From Betaproteobacteria bacterium (GTDB lineage Bacteria > Pseudomonadota > Gammaproteobacteria > Burkholderiales > SHXO01), in assembly GCA_025356655.1 (NCBI GenBank), contig JANXRW010000019.1, forward strand, positions 18,026 through 82,025: a DNA stretch of 64,000 nucleotides, read 5' to 3'. The notes under the pieces were generated by a model that worked only from the letters and a program-made list of their open reading frames with translations, was not told the DNA's origin and did not search any database. The translations under genes and the position numbers were made by a program. Below, piece after piece: positions 1 to 12,500 of the stretch; position 1 is the stretch's first letter, and the number at the start of each line of letters is the position of its first letter.

Positions 1-507
1 CCGCCGGTCAGCGTAAGCCCGGAGCCATCATTGCGCCCGCCACCGCCCACGCCACCGGTTTGCCCAGTGCCGCCGTTACCGCCGAAGAAGGAGAACCCAT
101 TGCCTCCGCTCGCACCGGGATTCGTCCCGAAGAAGCTTCCCGCACCGCCCGCCCCACCGAAGCCACCCGGCAAGGCGAAGCCCCCGAAACCGCCGGAGCC
201 ACCCGCGCCGGCGCCCCCGGCCGTACCACCACTGTTAAAGGAGTCACCGAAGCCGGTGCTGCCCGCCTGCCCGGTGCCACCCGCCGCACCGGTCGCACCC
301 GTGGCACCTCCGCCGCCGGGCTGCCCGAATCCCCCCGGGCTTCCGTTCGTACCGCCGAAGAAGAAGCCCGGATAGCCCGGCGCCCCACCCTGGCCGCCCT
401 GACCGGGAACGCCACCGGCTTGGCCTGCACCGCCCACCCCGCCATTGCCGGATAGGCCGGTCTGACCGCCGCCCGGGCCGGCCTGGCCGCCGTTGGCCGC
501 CACATTG
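1..507 (-). repeat. Glycine-rich tract of the giant protein
   Basis: Residues from about 8678 to the window edge are dominated by Gly with Ala, Ser, Thr, Gln and recurrent Phe, in patterns such as GGAGGAG, GFGGFA and SFFGTNPG. It is not a strict collagen G-X-Y repeat. Such tracts occur in surface proteins as flexible or fibrous linkers. It continues past the left edge, so its full length is unknown. Confidence 0.8.
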
Positions 508-3500
508 AACGTGGCCTGCGGATCCACCGTGACGTCGTTGCCCACCATCAGTTCCAGCGCGCGTGAGCCCACCACGTTGATGGTGTCCGCCGGAATGTGC
601 AGGTCGCCCTGAACCACGAAGGTCGCCACACCGCCCACGATCCTGGCGGTGTATGGCGTGCCGAAGAGGAACCCGGCCGCGTCGCCGCTGCCGCTCACCG
701 TCATGGTGTCGGTGTTGATGGTTACCACCGCGCCGCCCTGCGCGGTGGTCGTGCCACCACCACCGAGCCCGCTATTGAAGAGGGTCAGGCCGTTGGCCAC
801 GGAGCCACCGTTGGAGGTGCGTAGCTGGTACACCACACCCTGGCTGTGGCTGGGATCCGAGGGCCAAGTCCCCAGCACCTCGTAGGTCCCCGCTGCCAGG
901 TGATCAAAACTCCACTGGGCGGACGCCGAGGAGCCCCCCAGCCCGCTGATATAGCTGAGATCCCCTTCGAAGGCCGTCGAGGTGGGAACGGCCGCCAGGT
1001 TGGAGAGCCAGGAACCCAGCGTTTGGAACCCGGCGTCGCTGTTATTCACCACCCGCTCACCGGCGAGGTCCTGGATGTTGGCGATGGCGTTGCCGGCCAG
1101 CCGCAGCACTTCCAGATTGGGCAACTGCGCCAGCGCCGCCACATTGTGGATGCGGTCATCCTCCAGCGACAGGATCTTCAGGTCCGTCTGGTTCGCGAAG
1201 GGCTGTGGATCCACCGGGCTCAGCAGGGCCTGGGACAGGATTTGCCGCGCTGCGTTGGGTGCCTGGAAGGACACGGAGATGCCGTGGCCGCCCAAGTGCT
1301 GGAAGTAGTCCACCTCGATGTCGTGGTAACCCGCGGACAGGGTCACGTTGCCGGAGGCGTCCTGCGCCCCATGGATGCCGTCGTTGTTGACGATGCGGGC
1401 GCCGTCGATGAAGAGCGCACTGCCGTCGTCGCTGTTGGTGAAGAAGGTGTAGGCGCCCGGTGCGCTGATACGCACCTTGCCCGTCCAGCGCACCGCATAG
1501 TCCGTCGAGAGGCCTGTGCCGGCGACGGGATCGGTGCCCTGCTGCGTCGAGAAATTGATCTCTGAATCAATGCGCGTGAGCACCAGCGGCGCCGCGCCAC
1601 GGTTCACCGCGTCGAAGACCGTCAGCAGATCGTAGGCATGATCACCGAAGAGGGTCACTGGCAGGCCCGCGGGGAACCTGAAGTACTCCGCCTTGAGACC
1701 CTGATCAAGGCCCACGCTGTCCAAGCCCTTGGTCTGATCCATGCTCAAGAATTCCAGACCGCGCATGCTGCCATCGGCCTGGGCGAAACGCAGCTGACCC
1801 ACGTCGGCGGCCGTCACGTAGGTGCCGTCGATGGAAAGGCGCCGCAGGTGGGTAAGCGTGCCGAGGTTGGCCACGGAGTGGATGGGGTTGAAATCCAGCG
1901 CGAGGTTCACGAGGCCGGCGGCGCCGATGACCGAGCCCACGGTGTCGGGCACCTGGCCGATCCCTTGGTCCGTGGCCGGCGTCAGGACGGCTAGCTTGGT
2001 CTCCCCGATGTTGTTGTCGGCGAGGTCCAGCGTCTCCAGGTTGATGGCAAACTGCAGACCCGTGAGGTCGGTGATCCCGCGCGAGCTGGCGTCGAGCGTC
2101 TGGATCTCGGCCAGGTCGCCCACGCTGATGCGCTCGCGCCAGTTGAATCCGTCGGAGAGCGACGCGTCCGTGCGCTCGCTGCCGCCCGGGACGTGAACGA
2201 AGAAGTTCCCGTTGTAGTCCAGGGTGACGGCGTAACCCAGCGCTTGCGCGATGGCGAGGCGCAGGCCCGGATCTTTGATGCTCACCAGGGGATCGAGCGC
2301 GAAGCCCACCGGCTGGTAGGAGAGGTCGTCCACGGCCAGGGGCGCGACGGTGGAATCGCTGAAGAAGCCAGACCCCGTCCAGACGTGCAGGGCATGGTCC
2401 ACGGCGGGGTTGAAGTCCCGCAACTCGATATCTTCGCCGTAGAAAACGCTGCTGCCGCCGTCGCCGTAGAGCCGGTCCAGGCCCTCGGAACCGATGATGA
2501 TGTTGTTTCCGCCACCGCCGTGGATGGTGTCGTTATCCGAATAGCTGTGGAAGAAGCCCAGGTGCGGGGGGAGGATGCTTAGTGCAAAGGGCGAGTCCGT
2601 CGTCACCGCACCGGTAGGGCTGTAGATGCGCAGGTAGTAGCCCCCGGCTTCCAGGGCGCGCATGTCGATCACGGACTTGCCGCTCGCCACCAGTTGGCCG
2701 TCTCTGGTGTAGAGGTCGGCCAGGAAGCCCGTCTTCGTCGGTGTGACCTGCAGCCCTGTATGACCGGCGTTCAGACCACCGGCGAGACTGAGCGTCACGG
2801 GCGTCTGGCCCTGGGCATTCTCGATCCGGATGGCCACGCGCGTGTGCCCACCAGCCAAGGCCGCCTTGATGGCCGCGGTGAGATCTGCGGATCCCGCCCC
2901 GCTGACGAGGTTCACTTGGGTGGTGAAGGACACGGCCGCATTCACGTCTCCGGGTTGCGAGTACTCATTGCCCTCCGCCGTGAGCACGCTCACGGTGAGC
3001 GGCACTGGCGGCGGCACGAACTTGTCGAGGGCGGTGATGTGAACGCCCGGAACACCGTTATTCACGTCCGAGACCTGTTGGATCTGGTCGTTCATGCGGG
3101 CGTACAAGTTGCCGTTTAGCTCCAGCAACTCGGTGACCGGTGAGGCGGCGCTGCCCATGACCACCTGCGGCGCGCCCGCCCCGTCGCTCACCCAAAGCTG
3201 CGAGGAGGCAATGAAGTAGAGGCGCGGCCCCAGGGGCGTCTTCACCACGGTGAGGTTAGTGGGCGGATTCGCCCCAAAATCCTGTAGCTCCGTGGGGTTC
3301 GCACCGTTCGTGTCCGTCATGAACAGCCCGCGGTTGACGCCGTCGGGACTGGCCACGAAGGCGATCCGGCTGCCAAAGGCGGTGAGGTCCGTGGGGCTCG
3401 AGCTCACGGTGTTGCCAGGCAGGGTGAAGACCCCTCGAGAAAAGCCGCCAAACCGGATCCGCCTGCCCGCCGTGTCGGTCTGGCCGATATTGGCCACCAA

Positions 3501-6500
3501 TTGTTGGCTGCCAGCCGCGTCCACCGTGACCTGCCAGAACTCGCGGCCCTGGCGGGCAACGAGGGCGGTGTTCGGACCCGAGGGGGCATCTTGAGCCGCG
3601 AAGTACACCTTGCCCGCCAGGTAGGTGAGGCCGTCGGGGGCCGCCGCCGAACCGATGCCGGCGGAGAGCTGGAGCAGGTTGGTGCCGTCGTACTCGAATA
3701 CCTCGCGCTCGCCCGCTGCCGCCTGGGCGGTAAATACCAGCTTCCCGCCCGCGTCGATCAGCCCGGCGGGCGACGAGATTGCGAGCGCCGAGAGCGCGGT
3801 GGGAGCAGCGTCGGTGGCCGGAGCAAAGGAGTAGAGCGTCGGCGTACCCGCGTTGTTACCCACGAAATACAAGGTCTTCCCGACCACGGTCAAGTTCAGC
3901 GGTGCCAGGTTGCTCGTGCCGGGGACTACTGCCACGGCGTTCGTGTCCGCGTTGACCATCCAGAGCGAGTTACCGTTGGCCCCGTCAACCGCGGTGAAGA
4001 AGGCACGGTCGCCCAGTCGCGTGGAAGCCTGGTTGGTGCCGAACCCGAGCGTCTCGCCGCCCGTGAGCGTGAGTTGGGTCACACCGGAGTCCGAGGACGA
4101 AAGGACCAGCTTACCGCCCACGGCCGCGACGCTCACGCTGCTCAGGCCCAGGGCTGCGAGCTTCGATTGGAACAGGGCGGCGAGGTCGGACAAGCTGCCC
4201 AGGCCGGTGGTGGACGCACGGTCCAGGTTGACGTTAAACGGCAGGGCCTGGCCATTGGCCTGCAGGACCTGGAGGCGCAGGAACAGATCAGCCGGCGGCT
4301 GCCCTGACTGCGGGGTAAGAGCCGCCGTGCTGGTGACGGCCACCACGGCCACCGAGTTCTGGGCCACCGTGTTGGTGCCGGCAAAGCCCAGGCTCTCGGC
4401 ACCTGCGAGGGCGAACTTGAAGATGGCAGGATCGTTGGAGCTAAACACCAGCCTTCCGGCCTGCGCCTTGGCAGTCACGGCGTCGGCGGCAAAGCCATCG
4501 CTGTGGAGCACCGGGCCGAGCAGCGCATTGATGCGATCGGCCAGGGCGGCAAGTGAAACATCCGTGCCCTTGGCGAGCGTGACGGACAGGCTCACCGGCT
4601 GGGCCGCGCCAATGCGGAAGACCTGCAGCGTGAGCGCTTGGTCCGTGGCCAGGGTGAGCGATGCGGGCGCGGTGGCCGCGCTCAGCGTGACTTGCTCGGC
4701 GGACGCCTGGTCTGCCGAAAAACCGAGTCCCTGACCCGCGTGCACCACAATGCGCGCCACCGTGGGATCGCCGGAAGAAAATACCAGTGCGTTCTTCGCG
4801 GCATTCAAGTCGGCGCTAACCGGCACAGCACCGAGGATCGCGTTGATCCCCGCCTTCAGCGCCGTTAGGGAATTGAATCCGTCCGTCGCCGCCCGGGTGA
4901 GCGAGACGCTGAGCGTGGTTACCGTACTATCGGTCTTGAGCAGATCGAGGCTGAACTGATAGCTCACGTCCGGGTGCCCATTGACCGGACCGTTGGACCC
5001 GGCCGCCAGTTGGGCGCTTCCGGCCAGCCCCGTCAGGGAAGAGGGCGTGGAGCTGAGATCCGCCACCTTGACCGTGCCGATCGTCGTGCCGTCGGTCTTC
5101 CAAAGCTCCGCGGTGTTGCCGGTGGCGTTGGCGGTGAAGTACAGCGCGCCGCCCAGGTCCACCAGGTTGCTCGGGTTGGAACCCGATGCCCCAGGCGCCA
5201 GGTCCGCCACCAGGTGCATGCCCTTGGTCGTGCCGTCGGTTACCCACAACTCGTTGCCCGTCGAGGCGGTGTTGCCCGTGAAGAACAGCTGGCCGCCGGA
5301 AACCGTCATGTGGTCCACGAAACTGGGCGCGCTCACCGCCGTGGCAGCGCCCGGGGCATCGAGAAGCAACTGGGCCATGGCGATTCCCGAGGGGTCGCCT
5401 GCCTGTGCGAGGAAGCGTGCCAGGTCGAATTCCAGCACTTGTCCGGCGGTGACCTGCGCCTGGATGGAGTAGGTCCGGGCGAGCGTGCTGACCACGGACA
5501 GCGCGCGGCCGTTGACCACGTTGCCGCCCAGCGCCTGGAGGTCGCCCAGCCACTGCACCGCCACGGGACCGCCGGCGTCGTAGTTGATGGAGCCCTTCTG
5601 GTCCGCGCTGGTGCTGCCGTCCTTCCAGCCCAGGTAGTAGCCCGATCCGACGGCATCGGATCCGGTGCTCAGGCCAAAGTCCCAACTGCTCTGCAGCCCG
5701 GAGGTCAGGGCGCGCGTCGTGCCTACCCCGGTGATGCGATAGGTTCCATCGGCCAACTTGCGCAGTAAGAGCGGCGTTACCTGACCGGTTGCACCTGCGG
5801 CTACCGACCAGGTGGTCACTCGCCCGTCGGTGGTAAAGGCATCCCCCACGAAGATGGACCCACTGGCGCTATCCACCTGTAGACGGTTCTTCAGCGCCTC
5901 GCCCACGGTCTGCACCGCGCCCAGCGTGGTCTGCGTGGTACCGCCGCTCGCGTGATTGGGGGCGACGAAGGTGTTGGTCACCCCGGGGCTCACGCTGATG
6001 TAGTTGCCCTTATCACCGGCGCCCAGCGTCGTGAACTGGTACCAGCGCTCGGACTGCCCGGTGAGCAGTTGCAGGTCGTTGTGGCCGCTGCCACTGAGAT
6101 CGACGTTCTGGAACACGACGGGCCGGCCCGTCTCCGGATCCTTCAGGTAGTCGCCGCTGCCGGTGACCGTGAAGTTGGTCAGCGTGACGATCTGGTCCGC
6201 AGACGGCAGTGCCGGGGGCATGGAGGCGCCGTAGATTACATAGAGCTCGCCGCCCTGGGGGATGACGCTGGTCGACGCGTAGTTGGCTCCTGGCGCGCCG
6301 ATAATTATGTCGGAACGGCCGTCGCCATTGAGATCCAGGAAGGGCGTCTGCGGGAGCGTCCCGAAGCGATCGAACTCCGACTGCCCCTGGATGGTGGAAT
6401 CCGCCGATTTGAGGCTCAGGTCGTGGCCGCGCTTGGCAATGCCGTAGAACACCCAGGCCGTGCCGCGCTGGATGTCATCGAGCGTGGAGTCCCCGCTGGT

Positions 6501-9500
6501 GAGTGTGAGCGTGGGCTCGCTGATCAGCAGGTCGGCCTGGCCGTCACCGTTGAAATCGCCCGCGGTGGCCTGCAGTGCGCCGTTGTACAGGACCCCGGGC
6601 GCCAGGTTGGCGGCGACGTCGCGCCGCAGGATGATATCGGCGTCGTCAGGCCCGAGCAGCGAGATGCCGGTGACGGTGGTCGACGTCAGGCCAGCAAAAC
6701 TCGCCCGTCCGTTGAAGATGAAAAGCCCGCCCTCGCGAGCGAAGCTTCCCAACGCGGCTTGGCCCTCTGCCGTGCGGCTCACCGCAAAATCCGCGTAACC
6801 GTCGTGGTTGATATCGCCCAGCGCGGAAACCCCGCCACCGAGGTAGAGATCCTCGATGATGAGCGTACTGCGCAGGCCTCCGCGGAAGGTGCGGTCCAAC
6901 CAAATGTTGTCAGCGACCCCGGGTGACACCGGTGCCGCGCGCCCCGTGACCAGGTACACCCGCCCGACGTTGGGCGTGGCCGCGCCTGGCGTCGGACTGA
7001 AGCGCAGGTAATTGGCGTCGCTGAAGAGCAAGGCGTCCAGACCATTGCCGGTGACGTCGCCGGCGACGATCGCGCTCACGTTGGGCAGGTTGGAGATGAC
7101 CGACCCCACGGTACGCGTGTCGAGAAGCCGGGCCACCTCAATGCGCCGCACGCTCGAGTTGGTGGTGTCGCGGATGATATTGGCAAGAACGGTCACTGCG
7201 CTGACGTCGCGCTTGCCGGCGGCGATGCTGTTACCGGGGCCGTCACCCCAGACCGACTGGCCGGAATACACGGTGCCATCGCCACTGCCGTAGACGATGA
7301 ATACATCCGCGTGGCCGTCGTCGTTCCAGTTCAATACCCCGTAGGACGTGATGCCAGGGAAGACGCGTGCGCCGCCAGGCCCCGTAAAGGAGACCCCGGC
7401 GTTGCCTGCGATTCCGGTGATCTGACGCACCCGCGTCTGACCCGGAATCGCACTGACCGCGTCGATCCAGGCTTGGTTGATGTGGTGCGGTAATTCGATG
7501 CCGTCCGCCCCGGTGGGGCCACCGGCGATGACCGTCAGCGTGGCGGTCCCGTTCTGTTCGTTCCGCAGGAACACCAAGTCCGAGTAGGCCTTGCCAGCGC
7601 TATCCGCACCGCGGATCTGGCCCATGCGCGAGGCGGGCACGCCGACGTCAGAGTCGATGACGATGTCCGCCACTTGCGTGACGTTCTGCAGGTCCTTCAA
7701 CTGGGTTGGGCCCATCAGCAGGTAGCTGTTGGAGCCGGGCCCGTTGCCGTAGACCAGCGTGTCGCTTTTGTTGTCGCCGTTGAAGTCACCGAGCGCGACC
7801 ACATGGGACAGTGCATTGCCGGTGGCCGCGCCGATCAGGCCGTAGGCATTGCTCAGGTCCGGCGTCGGATCGGTCGCGGGGTTGACGCCCGTCACGGGCG
7901 CTGGCCCGGCCGGCGGCGTCACCGGCGTGGTCATGTCCCAGAAGAAGGGCTGTGGCGGCAGCGTCGCGTCCGCGATCAGGCCGGCGGGCGTGGGCTGGTC
8001 GTAGAGATGCTCCCCGGAATAGATGCGCAGCGCGTCTCCGGAGGCGTCAGCCACGCCCAGTAGCGTGAAAGTCCGAGTAATGCCATCGGCCCCCACGCGC
8101 GTGACCGTGCCGGCCGGGCCGAACAGGCTGTTGCGGGGTGCCAGCGCGGCATTGACGAAGTAACTGGCCTGCCCGGGTTCGAAGCTCAAATCCGCCGCCG
8201 GCGCAGGCGCCGTGAAACGGGCGTACAGGGAAGCCGCGGTGGAGCCGAAGTAAACCTGGACCACGGTGTGGAAGAGCGTGCTGTTCTCCGTGAGGCGGTC
8301 ACTGCTCTCGGGGAGTGCAACCCCCAGATCATCATGTCCGTCGCCGTTGAAGTCCCCGATGCCGGCCCAGGTGCCAGGCTTCAGCGCCAGGGCGGCGGGC
8401 CCGTTGGGTGTGGCGCTGGGTTGCAGAAGATCGGCAATGGCGTGCGTACCCACGAGGGACGCACCACCGAAGATGAGGTAGTTCTGCGTGCCCTTCGGCC
8501 CGACGAGAAGGATGTCGTTGGCCGCCTGACCGGCCACGTGGCCCGCGTTTAGGAGGCTCAGGCTAGTAAAGTCCCCCGTGATGGTGCCGACGAGGCTTAG
8601 CCCACTGGGCGAGAGATCTGCCTTGTAAATGGACAGCGTCGCGCTGTCGGTTAGGATCCCGAACTCAGCCACGCCGGCGCCGGTGACGTCGCCCAACGCT
8701 GTGGCCGCGATCCCATTGAAGCTGCGGCTCGCCAGCGACACGCTGATGTCCGCGCTGGCCCAGGCGGCGGAACTGCGCCCGGCCACCAGGTCGACCGTGC
8801 CGCCGTGGGTGATCAGCAGGTCGCCGTAGGCCGGCACACCCGGTCCAGCATCGGCCTGCACGAGCACCGTGGGATCAGCGACCGTCAGGTTCGACCCGCC
8901 CGCGGTGTCGATCTCCAGGCGGAGGTCCTCGGTTACGCGCCCCGCGGCGCGGAAGACGTCTCCGCTAAATTGCCCATCATTGGCGAGCCCGGAGGCGTCG
9001 GTCACCGCGACCCCCGTCTGCTCGTTAAAAGTCCACTGCCCGACCAGCCCCGATTTGTCGGCAACGGTGGGGGATGCCATGTCGCCGGCGATCTGATCGG
9101 CCGTACGCACGCTGTTCCAGAGCCGCACGTCAGAGAGCTGGCCCACGAAGTTCGCGTAGCCGGCGCTCGATTCCGAGGTCGTCCCGAAGAGCAGAGGATC
9201 GTTGCTGGTGAAACTGGGCACCAAGGCACTGGCCGGTACGGAAACCGACAGGGGCACGATCTGCCAGCTCACGGAATAACTACGGGGGGTAAAGCTGGTG
9301 AGGTTGTGCCTCGCGCCGAAGGAACTGCCGCCCGCGGCGTCGAGCGGAAACACAGACCCCGAATTGAGGCTGTTCAGGCTGATCGCGCCTTGGTTTGCCG
9401 AGACGATGGCCACGTTGAAGAAGCCCTTGGGACCTCGCACCACGCCTTGGCCGCCGTCGATCCAACCCAAGAAGTCGTTGGCGCCCAACTTGTCCGTTCC

Positions 9501-12500
9501 GACCGTCAACCCAAAATCAAAGGACGCCTCCGCCCCGGCGGTGATCGTACGCGTTGTGCCCCAACCCACGGCCACGTAGCCCACGAACCCGGTGTGCCGG
9601 AAAATAACGGGGGTCACCTGCCGAGGCCCGCCGGTAAAGTCGCCCGCGCCCACCGACCAGCGCGCGATGGTGCCGCCGCCCGGTGCCGCGCCGCTCGTAT
9701 CCACGAAGGCATTACCCACGGCGGTGTCGGTGATGCCGTTCACGGGCAGGGACGGATTCGTCGCCACCTGCACGCCATTGATGTACAGGGCCAACTGCCC
9801 GGTTCCCCGGTCGAGCGTGGCCGCCGCGTGATACCAGTGGCCGGTCTGGATGCTGCCGACCGCAGACGACACGGACTGCGCCGAACTGCCGGTGCCGGTG
9901 GCGAAGTGAAGGAAGCCCGCACTGTTGAGCCACAGCGAGTAGGTACGGTCGGCAGCGCCCGTGCCATCGCCCTTGAATATCAGCGGCGTCCAGGTGTTGT
10001 TGAAGCTATCGGCACGGAACCAGGTCTCGACCGTCAACGTATTGCTGGGCGCCAGCGCGCCCCCGGCACCCTGGGCGATGGATACCGAACCGTTGCCATT
10101 GAACTGCAGCGCCGAGGTACCTCGGGTGTTGACATACTCCAGGCGCAAGTCATGGTAGCCCTGGGTAAGACTGAGCGTCTGTTGTTGGGTGGCAGCGACG
10201 GGCGCGCCCGCGTTGTCCACCACCAGCACGCCGTCGATGAAGAGCCGGCTCGACGCCAAGGACTCCGTGGCGAGCGAGAAACTGCCGGCATGATCGGCGT
10301 AGAGTTTGCCCGTCCACTGCGCCGAGTAGTTGCCCTGCAGGCTGCTCAGGCCGTTGAATCCGAAGAACCCGTCCGCGTTCTGGACAATGTTGACGCTCGA
10401 CTCCATCTGCGTGGTCGTGGGACCGAAGCCCTGCGCGCCGCCTACGAAGGCGGGCCCGGTGAAGGTTCCCTGCGGCGGCGGGGTGCCGTCGCCCGAGGCC
10501 ACGCCCGCCGGTAAGTTCTCGCCGCCGCTGAAATCGTTGCTGTAGACGCGCGCCGAAGTGCCGCTCGTGCTGTCGTGTAGCGTCACGCCCACGTTGGTAA
10601 GGCCGAAGGACGCGCTCTTGCCGCCCTGCCAGCCGCTCCCGCTGGCGAAGAATTGGATGGTGACTGAGTCGCCCGTGTGCGCGATGTTCTTGAACGCCGC
10701 GTCCTTGCCCAGGTCGTAGAGCGAATCGGCACCGCCGCTGAAGGCGCGGTTGGAACCCGCCGCCAGCAGGACGCCCGAGGCGGGCACGTAGTCCTGCGCA
10801 CTGCCATCGTTGGCGATGCTGTGGTTGAAGAGGCTCTTTCCATCCACGGTGACGTTGAACCGCGTGTCGCCCGCGTCACCCTTCCAGCCGTCGATGAACG
10901 CCGCCAGGAAACTCAGATCCAGGCTGTCGTGGGCACCAAGATTGTTGATGGTGAGCGTCGTGCTCTGGGTGCCCCCCACACCAGGGCCGCTGGTGTTGAA
11001 CAGCAGGGAACCGGTCACGAACTCGCTGTTGCCGGCCGCATCCGTACTGGCGGCGTAGTCGAAGTACTTGCCCAGCAGGCCACCCGAAACCGGTATGAAA
11101 TCGTTGTTGCCAGTGGCCACCGGGGTCAGGCGGGTGACGACGTGCCCTACCCCGGAGACCGTCACCGGACCCGTGGACTCGGGAATGAAGACGTCATAGT
11201 GACTCAGCAAGTCGATGGTGTGATCCACGGACGTGATGGGGCTCCAGTCCTTGCGGCCGTAGAGCAGGTACACGCCCTGGGCAGCATCCTTCGCATTCCC
11301 ATCGCTATTGGTCAGCGCCACGGCGATATCGCCGATGCCATCGCCGTTGATATCCCCCACGCCCACGATCTGCGCGTGATGGTTGGCATCTCCCACCAGC
11401 GGGCTGGGGACCACCAGCGTGATGTTGCCGCGCTTGGGATCAAGCCCGGCCGCGGTACCGAAGGCAATGACCGCGTAGGAGCGAGTGATGAAACGGCCCG
11501 GCGTGGTGGGGATCTGGACACCGTCGCGTGCGGCGACCACCGCATCCTGGTAGGGGTCACCATTAATATCGCCCAGCGCGATCATCAGGGGCTGGCCGCC
11601 TAACTCGACCGAGGAGTAGGTGGGCGGCTCGGCTGCCGTCCCGGGGACGTTGATGGTATCGCCCAGCGGCGCCTGGAAGGCAATCCGGTAGAAGTGGGTG
11701 TTCTTGACCACCGAGGCGCTCGCCCCGCCCAGCATCTTGTTGACCACGTGCAACATGTAGTAGTCCGGAACCCCCGAGAACTGCTCGCGCGGCACGAGGT
11801 TCAAGCCAGTCTTACTGGTGTTCTCCGCGGCGAAGAGGTGGAACTCCAGGTTCTTCGTCGTTGCTAGAGCGGGCCCCGTGCTCTGCGGGAGCATCTCCTG
11901 CACCTGGATCATGTCGGCCGTGAGCGGCGCCTTGACGATCTTGCCGAAATTGTCCTTCGCGGTGGGCGCCTGGATGATGTACCAGTCGCCGCCGTCGCCC
12001 ACGTCCATGTTCAGGTCGTTGATAAAACTGCCCGCGCGCACCGCGGGCAGCAGCGCGCCCAGGTTAGGCGTGTCGTTGCGCCCCGAGATGCCGTTGCGGC
12101 TGACAAACTCGTAGGCATCGGGTTGCGGCACCGTGTCGCCGACGAGCAGGTTATTGCCCGAGCCCCCGGTGATCTGGTCGTTGCCCTTGCCACCCATGAT
12201 GATGTCGGCACCGGCCCCGCCGTCGATCACGTCGCCGTAGGCGCTGCCGAATAGGCGGTCGTTGCCGTCGCCACCGTAGATTTCCAGGTGTGCCGCCAGA
12301 TAGGCCTGGTCCTCGAAGTCGCCCGGCGAGAAGCCCCATTCAGTATCGGTGTTGGCAAACTTGAAGCCAGCATCGGCGTGCACCACGTCATCACCGGCGC
12401 GCGTATCGATTACCAGCTTGTCGACGTTCTGCGCCTGGAAGAAGTAATAGAGCTGCTTATAGATCGGTGCCCACACCGTCAGGGGCGAGAAGTGCAACTG

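Noticed and set aside
1..505. Arg/Ala/Pro-rich frames in the glycine-rich tract
   Set aside because: They arise from GC-rich repeats of the giant gene read in other frames.
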